Part shown: in pieces, positions 1 to 13,537 of the stretch
How positions within the stretch are numbered: position 1 is the first letter of the stretch
How the letters are laid out: the number at the start of each line of letters is the position of its first letter
The notes under the pieces: model-generated
The model's database searches: none
The model's input: only the letters and a program-made list of their open reading frames with translations
Told to the model about the DNA's origin: nothing
Program-made: the position numbers and the translations under genes
Assembly: GCA_034687125.1 (NCBI GenBank)
Contig: JAQGBZ010000396.1
Span: forward strand, 1 to 55,255
Direction: 5' to 3'
DNA from: Neelides folsomi
Taxonomy: Eukaryota; Arthropoda; Collembola; Neelipleona; Neelidae
DNA: 55,255 nt

Positions 1-2
1 TT

Positions 3-116
3 ATTCAACAAGAATGGTCCTCAATTAACGAAGATGTTACGAAGAAGCTTGTTGAATCAATGCCTCGACGAATTGCAGCTGTAATAAAAGCAAAAGGAGG
101 GCCAACTAAATATTAA
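3..116 (+). CDS. Tc1-like transposase, C-terminal end (partial)
   Basis: The frame open from base 3 gives 37 residues ending in the tail KAKGGPTKY before TAA at 114-116. It is preceded by LVESMPRR, the conserved C-terminal helix region of Tc1 transposases (known family feature). The DDE catalytic core lies upstream of the window. No stop or frameshift is visible here, but integrity of the whole gene cannot be judged. Its strand is opposite to the surrounding MDN1 transcript. Confidence 0.85.
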   Translation: MQQEWSSINEDVTKKLVESMPRRIAAVIKAKGGPTKY

Positions 117-154
117 TGTCCCAAAATAATTATATACATAATTAACTTTTTATG

Positions 155-367
155 TGTATGAACATTATGGAACGGTGAAATTTTCTCATTTTACCTTTAA
201 ATATTTGATCACTCATTAACTATAACCTCAATCTAATTAAATTTTTGTTACAATGTGTATCAAATATTAAATATTACACATATAAAATCTTGTTTGTAAA
301 TCTTTGATAATAATAAAGATATTTAAAGTTGCATTTTAGAAAAACTCTTGTATGAACAATATGGAAC
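155..367 (+). repeat. Inner and outer direct repeats of the Tc1-like right terminal repeat
   Basis: The inner copy, 155-173, reads TGTATGAACATTATGGAAC. The outer copy, 349-367, differs only by one T-to-A change. Their starts are 194 bp apart, and the outer copy sits 7 bp from the element end. This matches the IR/DR layout in which transposase binds both repeats. Nothing else is recognisable in between. Confidence 0.7.
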
Positions 368-374
368 ACGGCTG

Positions 375-1358
375 TATGTAAACTTGTAAATAAAATTCAG
401 GCAATCTAAAATGTAATAATATTAATTTATCTCAATTCAAGCACTAAATAAATTCAATTTTTTGTTAAAAGCACCTAAAAATCAAAAAATTGATCGTGTG
501 ATTACATAAATTGTAAAGATTTATGAAAATGAGATGAGCTGTCCAAAGGGCGATCAAATCAACGCAAACTGTAATGGAGTTATGTGATAAAGAAAGTAAT
601 AGAATTGAGATTGAGAAAGCTCATCATAAAGATGATAGGAGGAGAAAAGTAATTGGATAAATTACAATCGAGATGAAATAAAGATGGCCGTAGAGGGAGG
701 GAGGAATTTCTCTCAGGAGGGAAGGAATTTCTTATTCGGGGTCAATTTAGCGGTCAAGAAGATTTTCCAGGGTTCACAACTAAATCTTTTCATCTCTTGA
801 CCCTTGGACGAGACACAAGGAGAGAGATTGGACGTATTATCTTCCCCTATTATAACAACTCTCCTCTTTTTCTCCGTCTAACTCCAACTTATTCGCCAAA
901 AATGTAGACGTAATAATTTATCATAGAACGTCTCTTTAATAAACTCTGCTTTTATCTTTCATCTCAGAAAAAAATTCTTATCCATTGTTCGCTCCAACTT
1001 CTTACACTATTAGAAGAACATAATGCAATGCTAGCAATTTTAATGTCTAGAGCCTAATATTATAGACCCATACAAATCCACTATAATTTATCAGGTATAA
1101 TCTACTATATGACCATTTTTGCCCCTTGAAAAGGCATTGTGAAATATTATTACTTATTACACTTTAACATTATTAAAATTGCACTATGAAGATATCACTT
1201 AAGTAATGCCAATGTGAAACCTCCTAACCTAGTTTTGCTCAAGTTTTATAAGAAATCTATACAAAACACTTGAGAAGTTGAATGAATCAATGAAGCCTAC
1301 TTATATGGATCCTTGAATGTAAAGTGAATATGGGCGAGAGATATAGAAATAACCTGAC
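375..1358 (-). other. MDN1 intron interior, no gene seen
   Basis: The stretch between the transposon end and the last visible MDN1 exon. Both strands were read for a continuation of the midasin AAA6 module and none was found. The stretch from about 660 to 900 is richer in G/C and purine-pyrimidine runs but has no long open frame. It is best read as intron sequence. Confidence 0.5.
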
Positions 1359-4300
1359 CTGCTCGAATCCTCCCAAGAGCTCCATCGCATCCATTTCCGG
1401 AGTTGGAGACAGAATCCGAAGAACTTTCCCGCACATTTGAGCTAAAAGCCGGACCAAACTCTGTTTTCCTCCTCCGCTTTTCCCAACCTAATTCGACAAA
1501 CAAAAGTCATATTATACTTTTTTGACTCTACAAATAAATTTGAGTCAATATTTCCTCATTCGATTCTAATGGTCATGCCTAATGGGGTATCTCATGGAAT
1601 ATCTCAAGAATAAATAAAAAGGATAAAATCTAATTTTCATACTTGGCTCAAATCTCTCAAAGCAATATGTGTAAAAGATAGTTAAAAGATAGTCAAATGC
1701 ATTATTATAATTTTCCCCTAGATAAAAGTAAAGTAATAAAGAAAACTGCATACATAAGATTGCATTATTGCATAAAATTCAGACCACTATTGGAGAAGAG
1801 ACAAAAATAAAGGAATTTCTGTTAAGAGACAAAGATGTTAATAAATCTTACAAGTATAGGCATCCATCCCATTTCGAGTGACTTAACGACGGCTTCTAGC
1901 GCCCCGGACTGTTTGTGCAAAAAGAGAAATGGGTGAGTGTTATTGAACGTATCGAGTTTCTTGGTCTTGGCCCTCTCGAGTCGCCCTCTCCCACAACAGA
2001 CGTCTTCGATACTCACAATTGGCTCATTGACTCCTAAGCGGCTTTCCCTTCTTTTCCCTTCTTTGTTGGGTCTAATCTCATCGAACACTCTCATTACTTT
2101 ATCCCGATCCTCATCTGTCCGCATTCTGATCCCATAAATCAAATCAATGAACAACCCCGGGTCTACTTCAGGTCCTAATCCATCTTTTGATTTTCCCATT
2201 TCCTTAATGACAACTTCTCCCCACCGGGTCAAATCTCGCAAGTTGAAATCCCATGGGCTTCCTTTGGCTCCGATCTCTCCTCCCGCCACACGACGTTCCA
2301 ATTCTTGTGAAAAGCTTCCCATCACTTTGATGGCTTCTTCTCCAAGCGTCGGGGCCATGGCGGATAGGATAAAGTACAAGTCATCTCTTTCAAGTGGTTC
2401 CATGTATACTTGAGTGAATCGATTTAAAAAGGACTTTGGGAGCCCTTTTCGCGCTCCTCCTTGTCTAAATGGATTTTGGCAAGCAAAGATCCGCGAAGAA
2501 TTTTCTCCTTTTTGAATATAAAAGGTCCGGTTGAGTTCAGGGACAAATATTTCTCCACGATGGTCCAAACAAGCATTGAGTCCTTCTAAAACAGTTTGCG
2601 AAGCAAGATTCAACTCATCCAAGAGAATCCATGAGTTATTTTTCAAAGCAGTGAGGAGAGGGCCATCTCTCCAACTGAAATTCCCACCACTGGCTCCTTC
2701 TATCGGCAAATCCGCTCCGAATAAGTCAGAAATGTCAGTTTGTTCTGAGAGATTAATTCGTACGAGCGGAACGGACGCGAAGGAAGATAAGGCCGTGATA
2801 AGCCCAGTTTTACCAACTCCTGGTGAACCTTCCAAAAGGATCGCTTTCTTCAGTTGCATGGCTCTGAATACACGCAGAGTGTTAAGGGAAGTTGTTGGGG
2901 CTTCAAAGGCAAAGTTTACGATTTTATTTTCCCTCGAGTTAGTTGGGATTTTGAATGGGCCCAATGAAATACTTTTTTCAGTCAAATTCTGTTCAAGACT
3001 AAACTCTTCATTCGTTTCCATTTCTTCGGATAATGAAACGAGTTGTAAACAAAGGTTTAATAGAATCCCTTTAGCTTCATTTTTAAATGAGTAGAGCCCT
3101 TCACTGTAAAAATAGGCAAAAACAGATAACATTTATAAACGTTAGGAATTTCAATGTTTAATTATTTTAAGGGCAGGAAAAAATAACAATAGAGATTTCA
3201 CTATGCTTCGTTATTAATAATTAATGAAATATATTTGAAAAAATACTTTAATCCTTATCCTTATTGTTGTTATTTATTCGATTCATAATTTATCTCGTAA
3301 TGGTCTTAGTTTAACTCCAGTTTAATTAAAAATGTTGGATATAGGATAGTTATATAACAAAAAATGTTTAGTGTTATATGTAGACTATTAAAAATCCATA
3401 TAAAAGAAAGTGAGGAGAACAAATGAAAGGGGGATTAAATGGATGCGTTCGAGAAAGAAAGTATTTTGAGAGGATTCAATTAAGAGGTTTAAAGGATTAA
3501 ATCTTTTTACGCTTACGTATTAGCTGCCCCAGCCGTGCTCCCTGTTCCGAGCCCATCCAGAAAAACGAGGGACGCTCCATGGATAACAGCAGAAGTAAGA
3601 GAAATACCCTCCAAAGAATTAAGAAATTCTGCCCATCCAAGGAAATCTCGGATTGAAATGGTGAGACGAGATGAAAGCTCGGATGATTTCAACCATCGAA
3701 CAAATTCAACCATGACATTTCCAACAGACCGGTTCTTAAGTCCTTGGCGTAAATTATGTTCGACGATCAGAATAATATCATTTTCATCATTTGTATTCCT
3801 TGCCCAAATCTCAGTAAGACGATTCCTTAATGCTGGAGAAAGCTAAAAATCATATAAATTAATTATTATTATTTTATATAAATACTCAATATTGTTTAAT
3901 AGCTACATAACAGGACATAACTTGGTATTATATTAATAATTAACTAATTGAAGGTTAAAAAGTAATCAGTATTATTACCTCTTTTTTTCCATAATCTCCT
4001 CCAGGATTCATTGTAGCTACGAAATGGAATTTCTCATGAGCCTTCACAACCCTCACATTTGATTCCCCTTGTTCTGCTAAGAGAAGAGTCCTTTCAGGTT
4101 CCAAAACTGAATTAATCCGTTCCAAAACAGAATCATCCGCCAGTGAAATCTCATCCGTGAGAAAAATGCCTCCAGTTTCCATTGCTTTCACAAGGGGCCC
4201 ATCAACCCATTCAAATAGCTTCCCATTCTTGTTTTCTCCCCTCATAGGTCTGAGTCCTCCAAGGAAATCGCTCCCTTCACTCTGTTGATGACAACTCACG

Positions 4301-7300
4301 CTTAACAGTTCATTGCCATACAATTCACTCAGAACTTGAACAATGGTGGTTTTCCCTGTACCAGTTTCTCCAACGAGCAGAGCTGGCTCTTTGAATTTGA
4401 TTGTAGATGCAAGAAGAACGGCAAGACGTCTCATTTCAAATGTCCATACGACATGAGGAAATCTAACCATTGACGCCTTTATCACTCCTTCCAAAATCCC
4501 CCTCGTTACCGAAGAGGTGGAGGCGTGGAGGGAAAATAAATTTTGTGGAATGGGAGTTCGTTTGAAATGATTGAATAATGTCTCTTGGATCACCGTTTCC
4601 TCTGGAATATTCCGAACTTTCCCGGCTAAGACAAGGAAGCCTTCGTCAGCCAAGTGTTGATCCCAGTCGTAAAATGTTGTGGTCTGAGTCTCAGAAAGAC
4701 GATAGCGTTCAGCCCATCGAAATAAATCTCTCAAAGTTGCAAATCCATGCTTACCCTGAAGAGCAGCACTCGTTTTTCTTCGAAGCTAAAACAAATCATT
4801 ATTCAATCAACACTAAATCATTTTAAATTTCAAAAATATGTAAAAACATATTGGATAAAATATATTAAAAGCTTTGAATAGTTATAAATAAATAGATTTA
4901 GGAAATAGATACCTAAATCTATTTTATTTACCTGAAGTTCTTTGAGTACTCCAATAATCTTTTTGCAATAAGATTTTGGAATTTGCGACCTTAAATGAAG
5001 AATCTCTTGAAGTTCATTTGAAGGGATCTCGTCAAAATGAAGTTCAATGAATCTGTTCCTAAAGGCTCTTGACAAATTCTTTCGCCCTCCATACATCCCA
5101 GGTGGATTTTGAGTTGCAAATAAAGTAAAACGCGGATGGGCTTTGACATGTTCTCCAGTTTCGCTCACAAACAATTCGCGGTTGTCATCAAGAAGACGAT
5201 TGAGGGCTTCAAGAACTTCTGAAGGGGCCAAATTCAATTCATCCAATATTATCCAATGACCTTGTCTCATGGCTTGTACCAAAACTCCTACAACAATAAA
5301 TTCATTATAGTCACATACAAATATCAATTATTTAGATTTCTTTTTTATTACTAATTAAATAACTAGCTATTCAATTTTTAGAATTATATACATTTATCAA
5401 ATTGTAAATTGTAATAGGTTCCAAACCTTCAGTAAATACAAGTTTTCCATTTGAATCTGATTGATAAGACCCAATGTACTCTTGAAGATCTGTATGCTGA
5501 TGGTTGTTAATTCTGAAACAAATATTTCCAGAAGCTTTTGCAAGGTAAGAAATAAGACTTGTTTTTCCCACAGAAGTTTCTCCTTGAATCAAAACGGGTA
5601 ATTTTCCAGCAGAAACGATTCGGCATAAGTCTTTCAAATTTCGTTTAACACTCTCAGTCAAAATGTACTGAATGAAACAAAATTGATTATAGAATTTAAT
5701 ATCATGATTATTCATTATTCAAGATTCAAGTATGGATTTAACCAAAATATTTAATAATGCAAATAATTAGTAATCCTTACACTCGAATCAGTGAAGGGTT
5801 TATTGTCGCCTAGTGGAATCCAATATCCTTCCATTTGAATATAATCTCTTCCAGATGGTTTTGGCAGCTTTTGGTTCAAAATAGCTTTAAGCTCAGTCTT
5901 CCCAAATATTGATCTGAATAAGGACAACAGTGGTGAAAAGCTATATCATTACTACAAAATACTATATTAAGAAATTATTAATATTTGAATGATTTACCTT
6001 GCAATAAGTAAATGAACTTTTGAATGAGACTCTCGATCAAGTTGTGTAAGAAAGCTGAGACAAAATGATTCATAAAGTGAACGGTTAACACTTCCGTACA
6101 AATTATACGAAGAGATCTTGAGGGCTCTGCAAAGAGTTCTCAATGAAAAATGAGGGCGTTTCCCGGTCTCGTCAACGAGAACCGTTTCAGCCATATTCAA
6201 CACTTTCAGGTAAAATGCCACAATAGAATCCAATTGAGTTCCAACAAGTGACAAATCACGTAAATAGTCAGAAACTAACACACGGAGTTCATCGGGATCT
6301 CGTAATTCCTCAACGTAGATTTCAGTAAATCTAAATTACAAATTAGTAATACAATTTTCATAAAATACTTAATGTTGATGATAAAATTAATTATATGCTG
6401 AATCTAAATTATAAATCACAATACAATTAGAAAATGGAAATTACCTATTCCTTATCCCAATTGGTAAGTTTTTCTTTCCAATATCAGTCGAAGGGTTCAT
6501 TGCTGCAAACAAATGGAAATTGGGATTTTTCTTAATCCCTTCACCGTCAGCCTTTTCCCATAAATGAATTTCTTCACTCTCATCAAGAACGGAAGACAAA
6601 CATTGAAGCATTTCAATGCTTGCTAAATTAATTTCATCGAGAAGAATCCAATGGCCTATAGAATAAAATTACAAACTCAAAATAAAAATAAGTCATTTTC
6701 AAAATAAATAATTTATTATGAAAAACAACAATTTAAAGGTAAAAATTAAATAGCTAAGATTAAGACAAAATTACTAACCTTTTTTGATAGCCTCAATTAG
6801 CGAACCCTCAATAAATGAGAAAGCAAACGGTGAGGGCTCATCTGAATTTAGTTGAATTTCAACTCTCCCTAACTGCTTTCCCAGTTCTGCCCATCTATCA
6901 AATGATCATTAAAATTAGTTATTAAATAGCTTAGCAATAATTTCAAAGATAAAATATAATTTTGTTAGTTTAAAAGCTTAAATACAACAAATTAAGATAG
7001 CTAATTGTGATTGTTAACCTTCTATAAAGATTTTGATCAGGCAACCCAGTAGTTTTTTTAATCCCCTTTTTCTGAACATGAAACATCAGTTTTGTGAGAT
7101 CTACCCATCGACGGTTTGCATAACATTGCATGATGTGATTTATGAACTTTCGATTCTCTTCATAGTTGAAAGTAAGGCCAAAAAGGATTTCAAACTCTTC
7201 GCGAAGAGGAGCAAATATGTATTTCAATTCCACCGGTTTATACCTAAATATTACAAAGAATTTGTTAAAACTCTAATCATTAATGATTTAGTTATTTATT

Positions 7301-9765
7301 TTTGGATAAAAATATCTTTATTTTAGTTTATTCTTTATATTAAAGTCAAACCCTCCAAGAAGATCTGCAGCATCAGATTGGCGATTCAAATTGACTACGA
7401 CAAGCTTTTTATTTAAGATGTTAGCCAAATACTGAATACAGCTTGTTTTTCCAACACCGGTTTCACCAATTAGCAACAATGGTTCATGGTTCCCAACACT
7501 CACAGCGACACGTTCGAGAAGGCAAGATGCTCGTTTTGTTAGGGAATAAAGACTCATATCGTCACTAAATATGAAAAATATTGATATTAATATGAATTGT
7601 ATAGCTAATTGTGAATTAAAATAATAAAATATTTCTTTCATTTAGATAAAGTATTTTACCTAAAAGGTGTTGTTGAATTCTGCAACTCGAGAGATTGACG
7701 GCCAGCAGTGAAAACATTCGAAGAGGAGCAAACGTTGATATGTGGCGAATAAGCAGAACAAAAGAATTCGCATTTAGTTCTTAAAATATTAAGATGTTTT
7801 CCAATTCCTTCTGCAATCGTCAATTTGTCTCCTGTTTAAGAAAAATTGTTAAAACAAGTAAAATTTTTATTTACTTTAAATAACATTAAATGCAATATGA
7901 ATTAGTGTAAAACCTGATAGAGGAACGGACGCTCCAAAAATGTCAAAGGCATTTTGAAAAATCACAATCACTGATGATTGGTCATTCAAGTCCATTGTTC
8001 GGGGAATTCGCCGACACAATTTAATTAAATCTCTGTTCAAATAAAGTGTTTAAAATTATTACCAATAAAACATTTTAAAAAATCTAAAAATGCTTATTTT
8101 ACCTTATTGAAGGTTTACGACGATTCCTTCCATTTTCTGACTCATCGAGCAAGAAGGTAAAAATGTATGTCATTTTTTCAATCAGAGGCTTCAGATAGGG
8201 GAAAAGCCCTTCAAGTAATTCTTTGATTTCAAATATTTCGAAATCTTTTATCTGAACCTGGGACCAATTATTTCCCAATTTCTTCATTCCTTTTCTCCAA
8301 GTTGCAAAAAGTTTAAAGTTGGGATTGACATGTGAAATCTCCCCATAACCTGGAATAACTAAATTTCCCGAGTCGACCATTTGCTCAGCTAAAATGATCA
8401 CATCCTGAGGAGCAGAATCAAAATCTTCCAATACAATCCAATTCCCTATAATAATATTTTTAATTAGTGAATTAAATGATTTTCCCCAAATAAAATAAAA
8501 GGTCAATAATATTTAAAAATAACATTTAAATTGTCTTAAATGTTATTAAGTAAAGATATAATTACCATTAAGAATGGCACTTGTTAAAGGTCCAGGTTTC
8601 CAAACAAATTGTCCTGGAAGATCGGTCGAATGATAGGAACCAAGCAATAGTCGAGAGTCCATGCCTTCACTCATTTGAACAAATGTAATTTGAGGATATC
8701 CAGTTCGATTATGAAGATTTCCAAGTGTTTTCAAAATATGAGACTTTCCAACGCCAACTCCGCCAGAAATGCAAATCCGACGAGTTCTCGAATTAAGGAG
8801 AAGGGAAAGTTCGTCCAAAACTTTCATCGAGCTTTCGAGACGAACAAATCCATTTATCTCATTTGATGCCAAAATTGTCTCCATAATTGATCCACATTTC
8901 ACTAAAGAAGATTTAAAGATGAATTTTGAATAATAGTAACATTTAAATTTAACTTTAAAAAAATTAATAATTTAAATTACCATTGTCTTCGGGTTTTTGG
9001 ACATTCAATTGAGAGCCGATTGAGATAACATGATTAAATTTACTCTGATAATTAAACGATAGAATCGCGTGTGAAGACTCCGAAATTCCATGTTTCAAGA
9101 CCAATTTTAAATGTTCGCCTTCAGTAAGATCCAAAATGAAAGTAAAGCATAACAGGCACAACCTAAAAGACAATTAAGAAAAATCAGCATTGGGCTTAAG
9201 TAGCATAAAGAAAGAGTGAATATTATTTTTAATAGTTAAATTGTATATTTACCATTTAAATTCTTCATCTTTATTCGATTCAATCAATTTAAGAAAGTTT
9301 TTGAACTTAAACTTGCAAAAAATGTTTTTCGGAAGTTGATTGAAAAGCAAAGCAATCGTAGTTAGCAATGCTCTTTCTTCTTTCAATGACGAGAGCTTCT
9401 TCCTTTTTGATTTCACCTCCAAACTCGAAAATATTAAATTCAAAAGGGAATCATCATCCATGAAGATTTCTCCAGCGAATCTAAATTACAAAATGCCGGT
9501 TCCCAATTTAATGATTCATTTTCCATTTTATAATTTATTGAAATTATTTTAACCTTTCAACTGTGGGATTGCCAGCAAAATATGCTAAGACTTTCAGCAA
9601 ATTGAAATTTGCTTTTGACCCTAAAGTCATCCTTGCTTCTTTTTCCAAAGTCTTCAAGAAGGGGACAATTTGATGAAAATGACATCTTAATTTTAGAATA
9701 TCGTCCTCACAAATATCTCGAAGAGTCAATTGATTAACAATCGAGTTGATATCAAATGGCTTCAT
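1359..9765 (-). CDS. MDN1: Midasin, N-terminal 1,978 codons (ribosome-assembly AAA ATPase)
   Basis: Midasin is the giant dynein-like ATPase that strips assembly factors from pre-60S ribosomes in nucleolus and nucleoplasm. Exons in coding order: 9765-9554, 9480-9253, 9162-8981, 8901-8566, 8445-8103, 8032-7914, 7831-7660, 7564-7352, 7243-7019, 6894-6779, 6655-6445, 6330-5998, 5913-5781, 5667-5427, 5287-4932, 4785-3979, 3842-3517, 3103-1852, 1487-1359; total 5,934 nt, in frame. Six Walker A motifs appear in the family order: GGVGVGKS (about 254), GETGVGKT (564), GETSVGKT (970), GETGTGKT (1279), GSPGVGKT (1610) and GKSGGGKQ (1937). Walker B motifs include WIILDELNLAP in AAA3 and WILLDELNLAS in AAA5. 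Exon 19 ends in LLGGFEQ. Linker, acidic and MIDAS regions lie beyond the left edge. The start is the first Met before the conserved N-terminal helices. AAA6 Walker A has Gln where Thr/Ser is usual. Confidence 0.95.
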
Positions 9766-10332
9766 TTCTGAAAAGATAATCGCACTAATCAGAACAAAAG
9801 TTGCACCGAATATAAGAAATTGAGTTTATATGAAAAATATTTTCATTTACCCAAAAATGTTAATTATTATTAAATAAATAATACATTAATGTAAATACCT
9901 GTTAAATATTTAATACAAATACTAGTAACTTCAAATATCACATTGTGAGAAGGTTGTTTTAATAAAGAATGTAATTATAAGGTTCAATTAAACTTTAAAG
10001 AGTTAATTCAGATTCAGACAGCAAATTGCGGTCTTCAATATACGAAAGCACGGCGAAGAATGAAAATGCACGTGGGAAAATGAAGCTTTCCGCCTTGTCC
10101 CTTTCTCACATGATTAATGCCTTTAGGGTTTGATTCTCCTTCAGCGCCAACCATGTCTGTGAATTCATGTAATGACATTTTAATGGTGTTTAGTCTGTTT
10201 AGTTTTTCCTTGACACGCCTTTGAAGCCAATTTTAATTTAAATTAAATCATAAATTAATATTTAATTACCTTAAGCAAATATTAGTTTTTTATTGCAGGT
10301 TATTTTAAACTCTAGTTAAGTAAAGAGTTAAA
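9766..10332. promoter_or_regulatory. Shared divergent promoter region of MDN1 and NHLRC2
   Basis: 567 bp separate the two start codons on opposite strands. No TATA box stands out. A palindromic E-box CACGTG lies at 10069-10074, about 300 bp upstream of the MDN1 start. Known: Myc/Max-type factors bind CACGTG and ribosome-biogenesis genes are classic targets. A role here is inference only. The region may also contain untranslated exons. Confidence 0.5.
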
Positions 10333-13300
10333 ATGAGTGACAATAATGATGTCCTTCAAAATATCTCTGCAACCACAAATGAACTTGTCAGTAAATTGAG
10401 TGAAGATGAGTCTTTGAAAAAGATACATACTGAGATTGAAGAATATTTGAAATCATGCTATGAAATTAACGAAGATCAGAAGGTTGGAGAAGGAAAGAAT
10501 TTAATCGACTTGTCTTTTGATTCAGGTAATCACAAAATTTCACAAGCAGCTGTTGAATGTGACATTAATTAACAATTAATCCTTATATAATTAGTTGTTT
10601 ATTATAAGATTTTTAATTGTTGGTAAATGTTTCAGGCTCCAAATGGATCACTGACAACCCACTGACCCTTTCATCAACAAAGAATTCTCTCACCATCATT
10701 GAATTTTTCACTCATTGTTGTATCAATTGCATTCATTCAATTGAAGATCTCCGTTTTCTTCATGGTCATCTAGGAAGTCTTCGCAATGGCCAAGTTGGGA
10801 CCAAATGCTCCTCTGAGTTTATTTCAGTCCATTCTCCCAAATTTTCTAGGGAGAAAGAAGAGGATTCGATTTCAAATTTCGTTAAAAGGAACCAAATGGA
10901 TTACTCCCATGTCTTGAATGATCCAGAATCCAAGCTTTGGAATCGTCTTGGAGTATTTTGTTGGCCGACCATTGCAGTTCTTGGTCCAACTGTTAAAGAG
11001 GGAAAGTTCAATTTGCTTTATGTGTTTGTTGGAGAAGGTCATAGAGAAATTCTTACCAAAATAATAACAGAATCCTTAACGTTTTTCGATCAACATTTTG
11101 ATGGGCAAATTACTGATGAGAAGAAAGAAGAAGAGGAAGTGAAGCCGGTCGATGTTGTAGATTCATCTTGTTTGCTTCGATTTCCTGGTATGATTAAATT
11201 ACCAATCTGTTCCATTATTTATTGTTTATGGTCAATGATAATGATAATTATGATTTATGACTTATAGGTAAAATTACCATATTTGGGGATTTTCTTGGGA
11301 TTTCTGACTCTGGAAATAATAGAATTCTCCTTGCAAGTTCTAATGGAGTCATATTGGTAAGATATTTTATAAAAAATCTTCATTAAAAGTTATCATATAG
11401 GAGATCAATATTAATAATTATCGTTTACTTTATTTGATATTTTATTAACGGCTTTCAGGAAATCATTGGAGGGAAAAATCGGGGTTTTGAAGATGGAGAT
11501 TTCTCAACTGCTCGGTTTTCGAATCCACAAGGGCTCACTTTTAAAGATCGTAATACTATATTTGTCGCCGATACTGGAAATCACTCTATTCGAAAAGTAA
11601 AAACAAAACAACAATAGTAAAAGCCATTAATCAGAGAGAGAGAGCTAAAAAATGTTTCACGCACATATCTAAAAATTTAAATTGGGATTCAATTTATAGA
11701 TATGCCTCGTAAATAAAGAAGTCTCAACTTTGGTGTCTTGTAATCAAAAAGTTGAAGATGATGACGGAGTTGAGATTAAATCGCCTTGGGACGTTGCAAT
11801 GTATGGTAAAGAAGTCTTGTTAATTGCATCTGCTGGAAATCATCGAATTTTAGGCTACTTCTTTGAAACCATTCAACTTTTCCAGCGAATGTATTTGATC
11901 TACATACAAAAATTATTCTTGCATTTATAATTTACTTATTTGACTCATTTCACACAACAGCCGTCATTCTCGCTTAACATTTTAAATGTTTTTTTCTCAA
12001 ATAGACATAAAGCTGAATCGCTAGGTTTGATAGCGGGAAATGGACATGAACAGAATCGCAATAACGAATACATTTTGAAATCGTCCTTTTCTCAACCATC
12101 TGGAATAGCTGTTTCTCAAGTTCTTAATGAAAATGACAAAGGTCAATTAAGAAAAATTGAACTATCCTACATATATACCTGTACATAATATTTATTATTA
12201 AATAGCAACTTTGTTTCTAATTGTGATTTCTTTTATTTTAGTCATTTACATTGCTGATAGCGAATCATCTTCCATAAGAGCCATTTGTTCAAGTGGACGT
12301 GTCATGGGTTTAGCAGGAGCCTCCAAAGATCCTACGGTATAAAATTTATTTGTTTTTAAATATAATTTTAAAACTTATTAATTATTTTTTCTTACTTGAA
12401 AAAATATTGTTTTTTGACTAGGATTTGTTCGCCTTTGGGGATGTTGATGGCATTCTCATCGACGCCAAACTTCAACATCCAATTGGAATTTGCTCTGCTG
12501 TTGGAGATAATAAAGTTTTCTTTACAGACACTTATAATAACAAGGTAATTTTCTTCATGGTTGTCATTATTATACTTATTCTTGATATTTTTATTGATTA
12601 TAAATTAATTTAAAAATACTTATAGGTGAAGATGATCAAACTAGAGACGAAGCAATGCGTGACAGTTATAGGGACTGGCAAAGCTGGAAACCAATCTGGG
12701 TCATTTAGTGGTATTTTCAAACGTCATCGCGCAAAAAACTCTCAAGATGAGATGAAACCCGCATTGGTATTTATAATAAGAATTAAAACTTATTATTTTT
12801 AATATGGATAAAAGGTAATTTCATCTCGAATATTGAAACTCATTTTTTTGATTTTTAGCTTAACGAACCTTGCGGAATCACAATAGATAATGAAGTTGGA
12901 CTTCTTTACATTGCGGATACGAATAATCATGAAATAAAAATTGCTGATCTTAGAAATTTCTCCGTTGAAAAAGTAAAGCCATTTATGTTTACACATTTAT
13001 AAAAATTCATATCATTACACTAATGAAATTATTGTGTCACACAATTATATGTATGAGTGCGAATTAATTATAACTTTAATATCAAATATTCATTATTATT
13101 ATTAGTCTAAAAGTTAATTATATTTTGTTTGGTGTTAATATTCTTAATCCTGTTTTTAGCTCGAACTCGTTTTCGATAAGAATGTTAAGGAAAATGAGTA
13201 TAATCGAGAATTTGAAGTCCCTGCTGAAACACCGTTGGATTTCGATTTCGTTATCCAGGAAGTTCCTGATACTTTTGAAGGAGGAGAATGGAAACTTGAA

Positions 13301-13537
13301 GCCCCAAACGGTTCAACGAATGGAACGCTCAACAGAGACCCTGAAACTTCAAGAATTACTATTCGAATTACACAAAATGAGCCCAAAGTGGATAAAAATG
13401 CTCAATTCAAATTGAACGTTTCTCTTGTGTTTTGCTCTGACATTGCATGTTTCAAAAGAAATTACAAGTTTCTTTTTAAATGCAAAGAAAATATCCCCAT
13501 TGGTCCATTTGGATTTACACTTCCAAAATTAGTGTAA
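10333..13537 (+). CDS. NHLRC2: NHL repeat-containing protein 2 (thioredoxin-like plus NHL propeller)
   Basis: Eleven exons: 10333-10525, 10636-11187, 11268-11356, 11459-11596, 11700-11890, 12005-12141, 12242-12336, 12422-12544, 12626-12766, 12859-12972, 13160-13537; 2,151 nt, 716 aa, against about 726 in human. Domains: a family-specific acidic N-terminus, then a thioredoxin-like fold with FFTHCCINC (Cys at about 92, 93 and 96), then NHL beta-propeller blades with segments such as ISDSGNNRIL, FVADTGNHSI, FAFGDVDG, LQHPIGI and YIADTNNHEI. A C-terminal beta domain follows. The CCINC motif and the block order identify the family firmly. Known: vertebrate NHLRC2 is essential in early development, and its loss causes the multi-organ disease FINCA; the biochemical activity is poorly defined. 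All junctions are GT-AG and keep frame. It faces Vg1 tail to tail. Confidence 0.95.

Larger units (their letters stand above)
1..374 (+). mobile_element. Right end of a Tc1-like transposon (truncated by the window edge)
   Basis: Seen: the last 37 codons of a Tc1-type transposase end at 116. Two near-identical 19-bp direct repeats follow, at 155-173 and 349-367 (18/19 identical). The sequence stops at 374 with CTG directly before a TA at 375-376. Read from outside, the end therefore starts TA-CAG, the usual Tc1/mariner boundary. Known: some Tc1 elements (IR/DR type) carry an inner and an outer transposase-binding repeat in each roughly 200-bp terminal repeat, and this spacing fits. Inferred: the insertion lies in a large intron of MDN1, whose next exon must lie beyond the left edge. 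The left half of the element is not visible. Confidence 0.85.

Noticed and set aside
1937..3094. Plus-strand open frames of up to 187 codons opposite MDN1 exon 18
   Set aside because: Antisense shadows of a firmly identified midasin exon; no domain or splice context of their own.
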